This document shows, piece after piece, positions 10,194 through 19,738 of a stretch of DNA of 64,000 bases. Origin of the DNA: Pseudoxanthomonas kaohsiungensis (GTDB lineage: Bacteria; Pseudomonadota; Gammaproteobacteria; Xanthomonadales; Xanthomonadaceae); contig NZ_PDWO01000001.1 of the NCBI RefSeq assembly GCF_010211765.1, positions 1 through 64,000 on the forward strand. The letters are read 5' to 3'. A program made the translations under genes and the position numbers. Numbering within the stretch: the stretch's first letter is position 1; every line of letters starts with the position of its first letter. The notes below the pieces were generated by a model. The model was not told where the DNA came from and ran no database searches. It saw only the letters and a list, made by a program, of their open reading frames with translations.

Positions 10194-11321
10194 ATGAGCA
10201 AGCGCGACTACTACGAAGTCCTGGGCGTGGCCCGCAACGCCAGCGACGAAGAGCTGAAGAAGGCCTATCGCCGCTGCGCGATGAAGCACCACCCGGACCG
10301 CAACCCGGGCGACGCGGTCGCCGAGGCCGCGTTCAAGGAATGCAAGGAGGCCTACGAGGTCCTGTCCGACGCCGGCAAGCGCCGCGCCTACGACGCGCAC
10401 GGCCATGCCGCGTTCGAGCACGGCATGGGCGGCGGTGGCGGCCCGGGGCCGGACATGGGCGACATCTTCGGCGACATCTTCGGCACGATCTTCGGCGGTG
10501 CCGGCGGCGGCGGACGCGCGGCGCGCCGCGGCGCCGACATCGGCTACGTGATGGAACTGGACCTGGAGGAGGCGGTCGCCGGGATCGAGAAGCGGATCGA
10601 GATCCCCACGCTGTCCGAGTGCGGCCATTGCCATGGCAGCGGTTCGGAGGACGGCAAGGTCGAGTCCTGCAACACCTGCCACGGCCGCGGCCAGGTGCGT
10701 TTCCAGCGCGGCATCTTCACCATGCAGCAGGCCTGTCCGGAATGCGGCGGGCGCGGCCAGGTGGTGCGCAATCCCTGCCGGGAATGCCACGGCGCGGGCC
10801 GCATCGAGGACGAGAAGGTCCTGTCGGTGAAGATTCCCGCGGGCGTGGACAGCGGCGACCGCATCCGCCTCACCGGCGAAGGCGAGGCCGGTCCGCCCGG
10901 CACGCCGCCGGGCGACCTGTACGTGGAAGTGCGCGTGCGCGAGCACGACATCTTCCGCCGCGACGGCGACGACCTGCACTGCGAAGTGCCGATCCGCATC
11001 TCGCAGGCCGCGCTGGGCGACGTGGTCAACGTGCCCACGCTGGACGGCGAGGCGGAGATCCGCATCCCGGCCGAGACCCAGGCCGGCAAGGTCTTCCGCC
11101 TGCGCGGCAAGGGCGTCAAGTCGGTGCGCAGCCGCAGCGCCGGCGACCTGTACTGCCGCGTGGTGGTGGAAACGCCGGTCAACCTCACCGCCGAGCAGCG
11201 CGAGCTGCTGGAGAAGTTCGAGGCGACCTTTTCCGGCGAAGAAGGCCGTCGGCACTCGCCGCGTTCGGCCACGTTCCTGGACGGGGTCAAGTCGTTCCTC
11301 GGGCGCATCACCTCGTCCTGA
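10194..11321 (+). CDS. dnaJ: Co-chaperone DnaJ (type I Hsp40)
   Basis: DnaJ delivers substrates to DnaK and stimulates its ATPase. The 375-residue product has the J domain with the HPD motif ([10 protein letters not shown], residues ~31-40), a Gly-rich stretch with repeated GDIFGDIFG, the zinc centre with four Cys repeats ([32 protein letters not shown]), and the C-terminal substrate-binding domains. It is the last gene of the heat-shock cluster; the next gene (pdxY) starts 151 bp later. Confidence 0.98.
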   Translation: MSKRDYYEVLGVARNASDEELKKAYRRCAMKHHPDRNPGDAVAEAAFKECKEAYEVLSDAGKRRAYDAHGHAAFEHGMGGGGGPGPDMGDIFGDIFGTIFGGAGGGGRAARRGADIGYVMELDLEEAVAGIEKRIEIPTLSECGHCHGSGSEDGKVESCNTCHGRGQVRFQRGIFTMQQACPECGGRGQVVRNPCRECHGAGRIEDEKVLSVKIPAGVDSGDRIRLTGEGEAGPPGTPPGDLYVEVRVREHDIFRRDGDDLHCEVPIRISQAALGDVVNVPTLDGEAEIRIPAETQAGKVFRLRGKGVKSVRSRSAGDLYCRVVVETPVNLTAEQRELLEKFEATFSGEEGRRHSPRSATFLDGVKSFLGRITSS

Positions 11322-11472
11322 TCGCAGCTTGCGTGCCGCGCCGGACGTCGCGTTCGGCGCAAACGTGCGGAAAATCCGCGGGAATCGGCCTATATCCGTT
11401 GCAGCTGAAACGCTGCGCGCGACCGGCGGTGCCACGCGCTAGCATGCGTGGCCCCGCATCCATGGCCGATCG

Positions 11473-12378
11473 ATGAGCGACGCGCTGGAAAGCCACCTGG
11501 TCCACGAACGAGGCAACCGGCCTCCGCTGCCGGCGCCGGTGGACCTGGTGTCGGTGCAGTCGCAACTGGCCTACGGCCATGCCGGCAACAGCGCGGCCAT
11601 TCCCGTGCTGCGCATGCTCGGCGTGCGCGTGGCCGGCGTGCCCACCACGCTGCTGAGCAACACTCCCTTCTACGCGACCCTGCGCGGCAAGGTGCTGCCG
11701 GCCGAGTGGCTGGCCGACCTGCTGCGCGGGCTGGACGAGCGCGGCGTGAGCCGGCGCGCGTCGATGCTGCTGTCGGGCTACTTCGGCAGCGTCGCCAACG
11801 GCGAGGCGTTCGCCGGATGGCTCGAGGCGCACCGCGATGCCGGCACCGCGCCGCGCTACCTGCTGGACCCGGTGATCGGCGACACCCATACCGGCGCCTA
11901 TGTCGAGCCGGGGCTGGAAACGGTGTTCGCCGAACGCCTGCTGCCGCTGGCGTGGATGGTCACGCCCAACGCCTTCGAACTCGGGCGCCTCACGGGCCGG
12001 GCGGCGTTGCAGGAGGCCGACGCGCTCGTGGCCGCGCGCGCGCTGCTGGAGCGCGGACCGGAGTGGGTGCTGGCGCACAGCGTGGCCGGCGAGGGCGGCG
12101 ACCTGGTGACCCTGCTGGTCGGCCGCGATGCGGCCTGGCGCATCCGTTCACCGCGACTGGACGTCGACGTCGCCGGTACCGGCGACGTGCTCGCCGCCCT
12201 GCTGGCCACCTTCCTCCTGCGCGGCGAGCCGCCGCAGCGTGCAGCCGAACGCGCGCTGGCCGGCGTCCACGCGGCGCTGGAGTCGACCCTGGCCAATGGC
12301 TGGGAGGAACTCGACGTACTGGCCGCCCCGGCCGCCGCGCTGGCCGATGTGGTGCGTTTCCAGGCGGTGCCGGTTTGA
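11473..12378 (+). CDS. pdxY: Pyridoxal kinase PdxY
   Basis: PdxY phosphorylates pyridoxal with ATP in the vitamin B6 salvage pathway. The 301-residue product is a ribokinase-fold kinase: SVQSQLAYGHAGNSAAIPVL near the N-terminus, PTTLLSNTPFY, LLDPVIGDTHTGAYV, VTPNAFELGRLTG, and the anion-hole/catalytic motif DVAGTGDVLAALL. The length fits the family (~290). Its TGA overlaps the TTG proposed as the start of the next gene (tyrA), so the two are probably translationally coupled. Confidence 0.93.
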   Translation: MSDALESHLVHERGNRPPLPAPVDLVSVQSQLAYGHAGNSAAIPVLRMLGVRVAGVPTTLLSNTPFYATLRGKVLPAEWLADLLRGLDERGVSRRASMLLSGYFGSVANGEAFAGWLEAHRDAGTAPRYLLDPVIGDTHTGAYVEPGLETVFAERLLPLAWMVTPNAFELGRLTGRAALQEADALVAARALLERGPEWVLAHSVAGEGGDLVTLLVGRDAAWRIRSPRLDVDVAGTGDVLAALLATFLLRGEPPQRAAERALAGVHAALESTLANGWEELDVLAAPAAALADVVRFQAVPV

Positions 12379-13511
12379 ACAGGCAGGGCGACCGCCAGGT
12401 GGACCAGCCGGTGATCGGCATCGTCGGCAGCGCCGGGGCCTATGGCGTATGGCTGCGGCGCTTCTTCGAACAGCGCATGGGCCTGGGCGTGCTCGGCCAC
12501 GACCCGGCCGACGCCGGCAGCGACCCGCCCGCGCGCCTGATCGAAGAGGCGGACGTGTTGGTGTTCGCCGCACCGATCCGGCAGACGCCTGCGCTGATCA
12601 GCCGATACGCGCAGATGAGCGCCGGGCGCGAACGCGGCCGGTTGTGGCTCGACATCACCTCGCTCAAGCAGGCGCCGGTGGCGGCGATGCTGGAATCGCA
12701 GGCCGAGGTGGTCGGCCTGCACCCGATGACCGCACCGCTGAAGACGCCCACGCTCAAGGGCCGCGTCGTGGTGGTCTGCGAGGCGCGCCTGGATGCGTGG
12801 CGGCCATGGCTGCGCACGCTGATGGAAGCGCTGCAGGGCGAGTACGTGCGCACCTCCCCGGCGCACCACGACCGGGTGATGGCGCTGGTGCAGGCGATGG
12901 TGCACGCCGCGCACCTGGGCCAGGCCGGCGTGCTGCGCAGTTTCGCCGACAGCCTCGGCGGACCGGCGGCGCTGATGCCCTACCGCTCGATCGGGTTCGA
13001 GATGGACGCCGCGGTCATCGCGCGGATCCTGTCGCTCAATCCGGAGATCTACGAGGACATCCAGTTCGGCAACCCGCATACGGGCGAGATGCTCGAACGC
13101 CTGGGCGCGGAGATCACCCGCCTGCGCACCCTGGTCTCGCGCGGCGACGAGGCCGCGCGCGCGGAGTTCCGCTCGCACTACCTCGCCGGCAACCGCGACT
13201 GCTGGGGCGACGAAGCGGTCGCCGAGGGCAGCTACACCTTCGAGCGGGTCGGCTACCTGCTGGCCGACCTCACCGAGACGCGCCGGCTGAGCGTCCATCT
13301 GCCGCAGGACCGCGCCGGCTCGCTGCGTGCGCTGCTGCACGTGTTCGAGGCCCAGGGCATCAGCCTGTCCTCGATCCATTCCTCGCGCACGCCGTCCGGA
13401 GAAGTGCATTTCCGCATCGGCTTCGACGACGGGGCCGACCTCGATGCGCTACGCCGGGCGGCCGAGGCGATCGACAGCAGCGGCGTCGGCCGGGTGCTCG
13501 AGCGCCCCTGA
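12375..13511 (+). CDS. tyrA: Prephenate dehydrogenase with C-terminal ACT domain
   Basis: The enzyme oxidatively decarboxylates prephenate to 4-hydroxyphenylpyruvate in tyrosine synthesis. The 378-residue product has an N-terminal NAD-binding region (VIGIVGSAGAYGVWLRRFF), the substrate-binding LHPMTAPLK segment, the helical dimer domain (QAMVHAAHLGQAGVLRSFA), and a C-terminal ACT domain (RLSVHLPQDRAGSLRALLHVF ... SSIHSSRTP) that likely mediates tyrosine feedback. There is no chorismate mutase domain. The start is uncertain: TTG at 12375 overlaps the pdxY stop, and GTG at 12399 is an equally reasonable choice, just before the conserved region. Confidence 0.9.
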   Translation: MNRQGDRQVDQPVIGIVGSAGAYGVWLRRFFEQRMGLGVLGHDPADAGSDPPARLIEEADVLVFAAPIRQTPALISRYAQMSAGRERGRLWLDITSLKQAPVAAMLESQAEVVGLHPMTAPLKTPTLKGRVVVVCEARLDAWRPWLRTLMEALQGEYVRTSPAHHDRVMALVQAMVHAAHLGQAGVLRSFADSLGGPAALMPYRSIGFEMDAAVIARILSLNPEIYEDIQFGNPHTGEMLERLGAEITRLRTLVSRGDEAARAEFRSHYLAGNRDCWGDEAVAEGSYTFERVGYLLADLTETRRLSVHLPQDRAGSLRALLHVFEAQGISLSSIHSSRTPSGEVHFRIGFDDGADLDALRRAAEAIDSSGVGRVLERP

Positions 13512-13513
13512 CC

Positions 13514-13536
13514 GTAGAGCCGGGCTCGCCCGGCTG
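13514..13536. repeat. REP-type palindrome between convergent genes
   Basis: GTAGAGCCGGGCTCGCCCGG plus CTG is a copy of the family-A repeat. A second hairpin (GCCGCCGGA / TCCGGCGGC, about 13540-13562) follows at once. Both lie between the 3' ends of tyrA (+) and the small minus-strand gene at 13623, where they could act as a bidirectional transcription barrier. Confidence 0.7.
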
Positions 13537-13622
13537 CCCGCCGCCGGAACCCGTCCGGCGGCACCGCAGCGGCGGGGTGCACCCCGTGCGGCGACATCGG
13601 TCGCCCGCGCGCGGCAGACCCC

Positions 13623-13814
13623 TCAATCGGCGGTCAGCACCAGCGTACTGTCGGCGTTGGCGAAGCGGTCGTCCTTGCGCTGCAGGCGCTGGCCGTCGGC
13701 CAGTTCGTAGCGCAACGACGGCTTGCCGTCCGGGCCGCCGTGCTCGTCGTGGAACTCGAGGATGATGTAGGCGTTGCCATCGTTGCCGGTGGCTGGAAAC
13801 TGGCGAAAGGACAT
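13623..13814 (-). CDS. Small conserved hypothetical protein (63 aa)
   Basis: A short polar protein (MSFRQFPATGNDGNAYIILE to the C-terminus STLVLTAD) preceded by a perfect AGGAGG SD seven bases before the ATG at 13814. The pattern of a compact beta-rich protein with YIILEF and a C-terminal strand suggests a small single-sheet fold; no family name or function is known to me. It is divergent from the aminotransferase at 13969. Confidence 0.65.
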   Translation of the reverse strand: MSFRQFPATGNDGNAYIILEFHDEHGGPDGKPSLRYELADGQRLQRKDDRFANADSTLVLTAD

Positions 13815-13968
13815 GGGGCCTCCTGGTTCTACGGCGGGGCGCCGCCCCGTCCCGCGATTATTCCGCCAGCGCCTTAAGGGATCGTGGCAAAGGCGTGAAG
13901 TTCCCGTGGCGCGCCGGCCTCGGGCGTGCCCGGGACCGGGTCGTGGCCGACCCGCTACAATGCCGGCC

Positions 13969-15168
13969 ATGACGACCCAATACACCCTGTCGCGCCGTGC
14001 CCAGGCGCTCACGAGTTCGGCCATCCGCGAGATCCTCAAGGTCACCGAGCGTCCCGAAGTCATTTCCTTCGCCGGCGGCCTGCCGTCCCCGGCCACCTTC
14101 CCGGTCGAGCGCATGCGCGAGGCGACCGAAAAGGTCCTGCGCGACGCTCCGCAAGCTGCGCTGCAGTACGGGCCGACCGAGGGCTTCACCCCCCTGCGCG
14201 AATGGATCGCCGCGCGCCTGAGCCATGGCGGCGCCGTCGTGCCGGCCTCGCGGGTGTTGATCACCACCGGTTCGCAGCAGGGCCTGGACCTGCTGGGCAA
14301 GGTGCTGATCGACGAGGGCAGCAAGGTCCTGGTCGAAACCCCGAGCTACCTCGGCGCGCTGCAGGCGTTCTCGCTGTTCGCCCCGCAGTTCGCCTCGCTG
14401 CCCAGCGACGAGCAGGGCATCGTCACCGACGGCCTCGACGCCGAGCAGCTGGCCGGCGCGCGGTTCCTGTACTGCCTGCCCAACTTCCAGAACCCGACCG
14501 GCCGGCGCATGCCGCTGGAACGGCGCAAGGCGCTGGTGGCGCTGGCCAGCGCCACCGGCGTGCCGCTGGTCGAGGATGATCCGTACGGGGAGCTGTCCTA
14601 CGGCGGCGAGGCGCTGCCGAGCCTGCTGTCGATGAATCCCGACGGGGTGATCTACATGGGCTCGTTCTCCAAGGTGCTGGCCCCGGGCCTGCGCCTGGGC
14701 TATGTCGTGGCGCCGGAGCCGGTGTTCGGCAAGATGGTCCAGGCCAAGCAGGCCGCGGACCTGCATACGCCGTCCTTCTCGCAGCGCATCGTCTACGAGG
14801 CGGTGCAGGATGGCTTCCTCGACGCGCACATCCCCTCGATCCGCACGCTCTACGGGCAGCAGTGCGAACGCATGCTCGCCGCGCTGGAGCGCGAATTCCC
14901 CAAGCAGGTCACCTGGAACCGCCCGGACGGCGGCATGTTCATCTGGGTGGACCTGCCCGAGGGCGTGGACAGCGGCGCGCTGCTGGCCAAGGCGATCGAG
15001 CGCAACGTGGCCTTCGTGCCGGGCGCGCCGTTCTACGCGGTCGATCCGAAGAAGAACACCTTGCGCCTGTCGTTCGTCACCGTGCCGGGCGAGAAGATCG
15101 ACGCCGGGGTGAAGATCCTCGGCGAACTGCTCAAGGCCGAGATCGCCGCGCTGCCGGCGGCGGCCTGA
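13969..15168 (+). CDS. PLP-dependent class I/II aminotransferase (LysN-like)
   Basis: The 399-residue product belongs to the fold-type I aminotransferases related to 2-aminoadipate/aromatic transaminases and the catalytic half of MocR regulators. Visible motifs are ISFAGGLPSPATFPV, LQYGPTEGFTPLREWIA, ITTGSQQGLDLLGKVL, the PLP-contacting NFQNPTGRRM and DDPYGELSY, and the Schiff-base lysine in MGSFSKVLAPGLRLGYV. It lacks any N-terminal GntR domain, so it is an enzyme rather than a regulator. An in-frame ATG nine bases upstream (13960) is an alternative start. The substrate could be 2-aminoadipate, aromatic or branched-chain amino acids; context does not decide. Confidence 0.9.
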   Translation: MTTQYTLSRRAQALTSSAIREILKVTERPEVISFAGGLPSPATFPVERMREATEKVLRDAPQAALQYGPTEGFTPLREWIAARLSHGGAVVPASRVLITTGSQQGLDLLGKVLIDEGSKVLVETPSYLGALQAFSLFAPQFASLPSDEQGIVTDGLDAEQLAGARFLYCLPNFQNPTGRRMPLERRKALVALASATGVPLVEDDPYGELSYGGEALPSLLSMNPDGVIYMGSFSKVLAPGLRLGYVVAPEPVFGKMVQAKQAADLHTPSFSQRIVYEAVQDGFLDAHIPSIRTLYGQQCERMLAALEREFPKQVTWNRPDGGMFIWVDLPEGVDSGALLAKAIERNVAFVPGAPFYAVDPKKNTLRLSFVTVPGEKIDAGVKILGELLKAEIAALPAAA

Positions 15169-15194
15169 GAACGGGCAGGCGCGGCGCGCGGACA

Positions 15195-15893
15195 ATGACC
15201 ACGCGCCCGTCGGCCATCATCGACGCGGTGTTGACCGGACGGGCGGTGGACTACACCCGGCCGGGCAGTCGCAGCGCGATCGACAAGCGGGCGGTCGAAG
15301 GGCCGGTCCGGATCGGCCCCGAGGGGTTGGCCGGCGACGAGCAGGGCGACCGCCGCGTGCATGGCGGGCCGGACAAGGCCATCCACCACTATCCGCGCGA
15401 CCACTACGCGAGCTGGCAAGGCGAGGTCGGTGCGCATGCGCTGCTGCAGGCGGCCGGCGCGTTCGGCGAGAACATCAGCACGGCCGGCATCACCGAGGCC
15501 GATATATGCCTGGGCGACCGCCTGCGCCTGGGGTCGGCGCTGGTGGAGGTGTCGCAGGCGCGGCAGCCGTGCTGGAAGCTGTCCGACCGTTTCGGCATCG
15601 CCGACATGGCCCGGCGCGTGCAGGACAGCGGCCGCAGCGGCTGGTACTACCGCGTCCTCGAAACCGGGACCGTGCAGGCCGGCGACACGCTGGCCGTGGT
15701 CGACCGCCCGCATCCGGACTGGCCGCTGCCGCGCCTGTCCGAGCTGTTGTACCGGCGCACGCTGGACCGCGACGAACTGCAGGGCGCACTGGCGCTGCCG
15801 CTGGTGCCGTCGTGGCGGAAGCTGTTCGAACGCCGGGTGCAGCAGGGCGACACCGAGAGCTGGGATTCGCGGCTCGGCGGGCCGGCACGCTGA
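15195..15893 (+). CDS. MOSC domain protein (YiiM-like)
   Basis: The 232-residue product is a MOSC-domain protein of the YiiM type, a family implicated in molybdenum-cofactor-dependent reduction of N-hydroxylated compounds. Visible features are GLAGDEQGDRRVHGGPDKAIHHYP, GAFGENISTAGITEADICLGD and the conserved cysteine in SQARQPCWKLSDRFG. The ATG at 15195 is 27 bp past the aminotransferase stop, so the two may be co-transcribed. It converges with the frameshifted gene at 15915. Confidence 0.85.
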   Translation: MTTRPSAIIDAVLTGRAVDYTRPGSRSAIDKRAVEGPVRIGPEGLAGDEQGDRRVHGGPDKAIHHYPRDHYASWQGEVGAHALLQAAGAFGENISTAGITEADICLGDRLRLGSALVEVSQARQPCWKLSDRFGIADMARRVQDSGRSGWYYRVLETGTVQAGDTLAVVDRPHPDWPLPRLSELLYRRTLDRDELQGALALPLVPSWRKLFERRVQQGDTESWDSRLGGPAR

Positions 15894-15914
15894 CGGGCGG
15901 CCCGGGCCCTGTGC

Positions 15915-16252
15915 TCAGGTTCGCCGGAACAGCAGCGTGCGGGCGCCCGCGCAGGCCGCCTGCGCGATCGATCCGCGCCAGCCGCCACGGACGGGAACAC
16001 GGCGCGAGCCGCCGCCTCGAGCAGGGCGAAGCCCGGCTGCCGCTCGCCCACCGCCATCCGTTCCCCGGCGGCCACGAACTCGAGCGACGCCCCGCCGTCT
16101 GCGTCCGGGCAACCCCATATCTCGTGCACGGCCTGCCAGGCCACGGTGCGTCCACCGACGGTGAAGCCGTAGGCGCTGGCGATGACGGCGCCGCGGTCGT
16201 CCCGGCGCTGCAGGCGCGGCGACCGGTCGGCCAGGCGGGTGATCGAGCCCAC
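15915..16252 (-). pseudogene. Frameshifted small hypothetical gene
   Basis: Reading leftwards from GTG 16252 gives a good protein-like sequence (TRLADRSPRLQRRDDRGAV, AYGFTVGGRTVAWQAVHEIW, ERMAVGERQPGFALLEAAAR AVFPSV). After about 15990 this frame becomes Arg/Pro-rich nonsense, while a neighbouring frame continues sensibly (GWRGSIAQAACAGARTLLFRRT) to a stop at 15915. A missing base near GTGGCGGCTGGC (about 15985-15995) would explain this; a sequencing error is equally possible. The start is 17 bp after the stop of the GGDEF-EAL gene, so it was probably its operon partner. Function unknown. Confidence 0.5.
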
Positions 16253-16268
16253 GGTCGGTGCGCCTGCG

Positions 16269-18824
16269 TCAGCGGCCGCCGGCTGCCGCCAGCCGCCGGG
16301 CCAGTTCGTCCGGCGGCAGGCCCGGGGCGAACAGGAAGCCCTGGCCGACCGGCACGCCCAGCTCGAGCAGGAAGCGGCGTTGCGATTCCAGCTCCACGCC
16401 TTCGGCGACCAGGCCCAGGCCCAGGCTGCGCGCGATCGCGGTGACCGCTTCGCACACCGCCACGTCGGACCGGTTCTCCGGGACGCCCTCGACGAACAGC
16501 TGGCTGAGCTTGAGTCCGTGGATCGGCAGCCGGCGCAGGTAGTTCAGCGCGCTGTAGCCCTCGCCGAAATCGTCGATGGTCAGGACCACGCCCATCCTGC
16601 GCAGCTCGGCGAAGGTGCGCAGCGTGGCCGGCGCGTCCTCGATCAGCACCCGTTCGGTGAACTCGAGCTCCAGCGCCGAGCCGGGCAGGGCGAACTCGCG
16701 CAGGGTCTCGGCGACCTTGACCGCCAGGTCCTCGGCGACGAACTGGCGGTAGGAGACGTTGATCGCCACGCGGACGATGCCCAGGCCCTGCTCGCGCCAT
16801 TCGCAGACCTGGCGGCAGGCCTCGCGCAGCACCCAGTCGCCGATGCCGACGATGTCGCCGGTGGTCTCGGCGTGGCTGATGAACAGGTCCGGGCGCAGCT
16901 CGCCCAGCTGGTGGCTCTGCCAACGGATCAGCGCCTCGGCGGCGACGATGCGGCCATGGCGCAGGTCCACCTGCGGCTGGTAGACCAGGCGGAACTCGGC
17001 GTTGTCGAGCGCGCGGCGCAGCTGCGTCTCGATCTGCAGCCGGTCCTGCTGCTTGCGCGCCAGGTCGGGGGTGAACACCTGCCAGTCGTTTCGGCTGCGG
17101 CGCTTGCAGTCGTACATGGCGATGTCGGCGTTCTGGATCAGCTGCTGCGGTCGGCTGCCGTCGGCCGGCGCATAGGCAATACCGATGCTGGCGCCGATGG
17201 TGAACTCGTCGTCGCCGAACAGGAACGGCCGCGACAGCGCCTGCAGGATGGCATCGGCCAGGCGCGGCGCCTGGCCCGGTTCGGCACCGTCGCACAGCAC
17301 GAGGAACTCGTCGCCGCCGAAGCGCGCCAGCAGGCCTTCGGTACCGATCGCATGGGCGATGCGCTGGCCGGTGCGCACCAGCAGCTCGTCGCCGGCGCCG
17401 TGGCCGAGCACGTCGTTGACGGTCTTGAACCGGTCCAGGTCGATGTACAGCACGGCGACCTCGGCCTGGGCCGGTTCTCGCAGGCGAGCGTCCAGCTCGC
17501 CCAGGATCGCGTCGCGGTTGAGGATGCCGGTGAGCGGGTCGGTCCGCGCCTGGATGCGCAGCGTTTCCTCGGCCTGTTTGCGCTCGGTGATGTCCTGCAG
17601 GGTGCCGGCCACGCGTGGCGAGACATGGTTGCCGGGCTCGACCTCGCCGATCATGCGGACCCAGAACGAGTGGCCGTCGCCGCGCTGGCCCTGCAGCTCC
17701 AGGTCGAAACCGTCGCGCAGGCCGAAGGCGCGTTCCAGCGCGCCTTCCAGCCGGATCCGGTCGCCGGTGCGCAGGCGCGCCAGCAGGTCTTCCATGCCGT
17801 GGTGGAACGGCTCCAGGTCGACGATGCGCAGTGCCTCGCCGGTGAGGTACAGGCGCTGGCGGCCGCGGTCCCATTCCCAGCCGCCGATGTGCGCCAGCGA
17901 CTGGGCGCGGTCGAACAGGGTGCTGTCGCGCTTGAGTTCGGTGATGTCGCTGAACAGCACGAACACGTGGTCGGCCTCGTCGCGGCCGGAGGAGAACACC
18001 GGCACCGTGGTCGCCGAGATCCAGACCATGCGGTCGCTGGCCAGGTGGTGCAGGCCGATGGTGGTGCTGGGGATGATCTGGCCGGTGCGCAGCGAGCGCT
18101 GCGCCGGCCACTGGTCTTCCGGCAGCACGCGCCCGTGTTCGTCCAGGATGGTCCACTCGCGGGTGTGCGAGCGCATGTCGGCTTCCAGGCCCGCACCGAG
18201 GATGCGGTGCGCGGCCGGATTGGCCGACAGCAGGTTGAACTGCCGGTCCAGCAGCAGCACGCCCTTGTCGATCGATTCCATCAGCAGGCGATAGCGCGAT
18301 TCGGCCTGCCAGCGGCCGCTGAGGTCGCGCGCCACCGCGACGATGCAGCGCCGGCCGGCGTGCTCGAACCCGGCCGAATGCACCTCGACCGGGAAGCGGC
18401 TGCCGTCGCCGCGCATGTTGGTGACCTCGATGACGTAGGTCTCGCCGCGGTTGAGCGTTTCCCAGACCGGCTTGAGGTGGTCCGGCGGCAGGTCCGGGTT
18501 GAGCGTCTCGATCGGCTGGCCGACGATCTCATCGCGCGGCCGGTGGTAGGCGCGGATGCCGGCCTTGTTGAGGTCCAGCACGATCCCGGTTTCGCTGAGG
18601 ATGCTGACCGGGTCGGGGACCGCGTCGAACAGGGCGTGGTAGCGCAGCCGCGCCGATTCGCCTTCGGCCAGCGCGTGGTGCAGGGCGTCGCAGGCCTGCT
18701 GCAGGAGCAGGCGCGTGCCGGCGGGCAGGGCGCGGTCGCGCAGGGCCTGCTCCAGTTCGGCCAAAACCGCCTCCGGGTCCGCCTGCGGCGCGGACGCGGA
18801 GACGGCCTGGCCGGCGGCGTTCAT
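16269..18824 (-). CDS. PAS-GGDEF-EAL cyclic-di-GMP signalling protein
   Basis: The 851-residue protein has no clear membrane segment. From N to C it holds at least three PAS-type sensor modules (RYHALFDAVPDPVSILSETG near residue 63, LLLDRQFNLLSANPAAHRIL around 200, HIGGWEWDRGRQRLYL around 315), a GGDEF domain with an intact RFGGDEF (residues 501-507), and an EAL domain with intact AAEALIRWQ (E630) plus the TIDDFGEGYSAL loop. Both catalytic signatures are complete, so it could make and break c-di-GMP. The ATG at 18824 overlaps the HMG-CoA lyase stop by 4 bp, placing a signalling gene at the end of a leucine-catabolic operon. Confidence 0.93.
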   Translation of the reverse strand: MNAAGQAVSASAPQADPEAVLAELEQALRDRALPAGTRLLLQQACDALHHALAEGESARLRYHALFDAVPDPVSILSETGIVLDLNKAGIRAYHRPRDEIVGQPIETLNPDLPPDHLKPVWETLNRGETYVIEVTNMRGDGSRFPVEVHSAGFEHAGRRCIVAVARDLSGRWQAESRYRLLMESIDKGVLLLDRQFNLLSANPAAHRILGAGLEADMRSHTREWTILDEHGRVLPEDQWPAQRSLRTGQIIPSTTIGLHHLASDRMVWISATTVPVFSSGRDEADHVFVLFSDITELKRDSTLFDRAQSLAHIGGWEWDRGRQRLYLTGEALRIVDLEPFHHGMEDLLARLRTGDRIRLEGALERAFGLRDGFDLELQGQRGDGHSFWVRMIGEVEPGNHVSPRVAGTLQDITERKQAEETLRIQARTDPLTGILNRDAILGELDARLREPAQAEVAVLYIDLDRFKTVNDVLGHGAGDELLVRTGQRIAHAIGTEGLLARFGGDEFLVLCDGAEPGQAPRLADAILQALSRPFLFGDDEFTIGASIGIAYAPADGSRPQQLIQNADIAMYDCKRRSRNDWQVFTPDLARKQQDRLQIETQLRRALDNAEFRLVYQPQVDLRHGRIVAAEALIRWQSHQLGELRPDLFISHAETTGDIVGIGDWVLREACRQVCEWREQGLGIVRVAINVSYRQFVAEDLAVKVAETLREFALPGSALELEFTERVLIEDAPATLRTFAELRRMGVVLTIDDFGEGYSALNYLRRLPIHGLKLSQLFVEGVPENRSDVAVCEAVTAIARSLGLGLVAEGVELESQRRFLLELGVPVGQGFLFAPGLPPDELARRLAAAGGR

Positions 18825-19735
18825 GCGGCCGCCAGCGCCCGTCCGACCTTGCTGCCGGTCGACCGGCCCAGCCGCGACGCCAGCCAGCGGCCGGTGTCGG
18901 CCAGTGCCTCCAGGTCGATGCCGGTCTCGATGCCCATGCCGCGCAGCATATACACCAGGTCCTCGCTGGCAACATTGCCGCTGGCCCCCTTGGCATACGG
19001 GCAGCCACCGGTGCCGGCCACGGCCGAATCGGCCACCCGCACCCCGGCCTCGACGCAGGCGGCCACGTTGGCCAGGGCCTGCCCATAGGTGTCGTGGAAG
19101 TGCACGGCCAGCGCCGGCATCGGCACTTCGGTCGCCACCGCCAGCAGCATCTCCCGTGCCTGGTGCGGGGTGCCGACGCCGATGGTGTCGCCCAGCGAGA
19201 TCTCGTAGCAGCCGAGCGCATGCAGGCGCCGCGCCACGCGCACCACCTCGGCCACCGGCACCTCGCCCTGGTAGGGACAGCCGAGCACGGTGGAGACGTA
19301 GCCGCGCACCCGCACCCCGTCCTCGCGGGCGCGGGCCAGCACCGGCGCGAATCGCTCGATCGATTCGTCGATCGAGGCGTTGATGTTGCGCCGGTTGAAC
19401 GCTTCCGAGGCGGCGGTGAACACCGCGACTTCGTCGGCGCCGGCGGCGCGGGCACGCTCGTAGCCCTGTTCGTTCGGCACCAGGACCGGATAGGAGACGC
19501 CGGGAAGGCGGTGGATGCCGGCCATCACCTCGGCCGCGTCGGCCAGCTGCGGTACCCATCGCGGGCTGACGAAGCTGGTCGCCTCGATGCTGCGCAGGCC
19601 GGTCGCCGACAGCCGGTCCACCAGCTCGATCTTGTCGGCGGTGGCGACCATCGCCGACTCGTTCTGGAGGCCATCGCGTGGGCCGACCTCGACGATGCGG
19701 ACGAAATCGCCGGCGGCGGAAGCGTGCGGCTGCAT
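18821..19735 (-). CDS. mvaB: Hydroxymethylglutaryl-CoA lyase
   Basis: This enzyme cleaves HMG-CoA to acetyl-CoA and acetoacetate, the last dedicated step of leucine breakdown (LiuE in Pseudomonas). The 304-residue product shows the TIM-barrel signature RIVEVGPRDGLQNE, PRWVPQLADA, FHDTYGQALANV with the metal-binding histidine, and the Cys-containing loop GTGGCPYAKGASGNVASED. It starts 3 bp downstream of the acyl-CoA carboxylase alpha gene and overlaps the GGDEF-EAL gene, so the three form one transcript. Confidence 0.95.
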   Translation of the reverse strand: MQPHASAAGDFVRIVEVGPRDGLQNESAMVATADKIELVDRLSATGLRSIEATSFVSPRWVPQLADAAEVMAGIHRLPGVSYPVLVPNEQGYERARAAGADEVAVFTAASEAFNRRNINASIDESIERFAPVLARAREDGVRVRGYVSTVLGCPYQGEVPVAEVVRVARRLHALGCYEISLGDTIGVGTPHQAREMLLAVATEVPMPALAVHFHDTYGQALANVAACVEAGVRVADSAVAGTGGCPYAKGASGNVASEDLVYMLRGMGIETGIDLEALADTGRWLASRLGRSTGSKVGRALAAA

Positions 19736-19738
19736 CGG

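Noticed and set aside
16182-19088. Very long open frame (968 codons) on the plus strand opposite the GGDEF-EAL and HMG-CoA lyase genes
   Set aside because: High GC keeps antisense frames open. The minus strand encodes complete conserved domains here, and the plus-strand translation is low-complexity Arg/Ala/Gly/Gln-rich with no motif.
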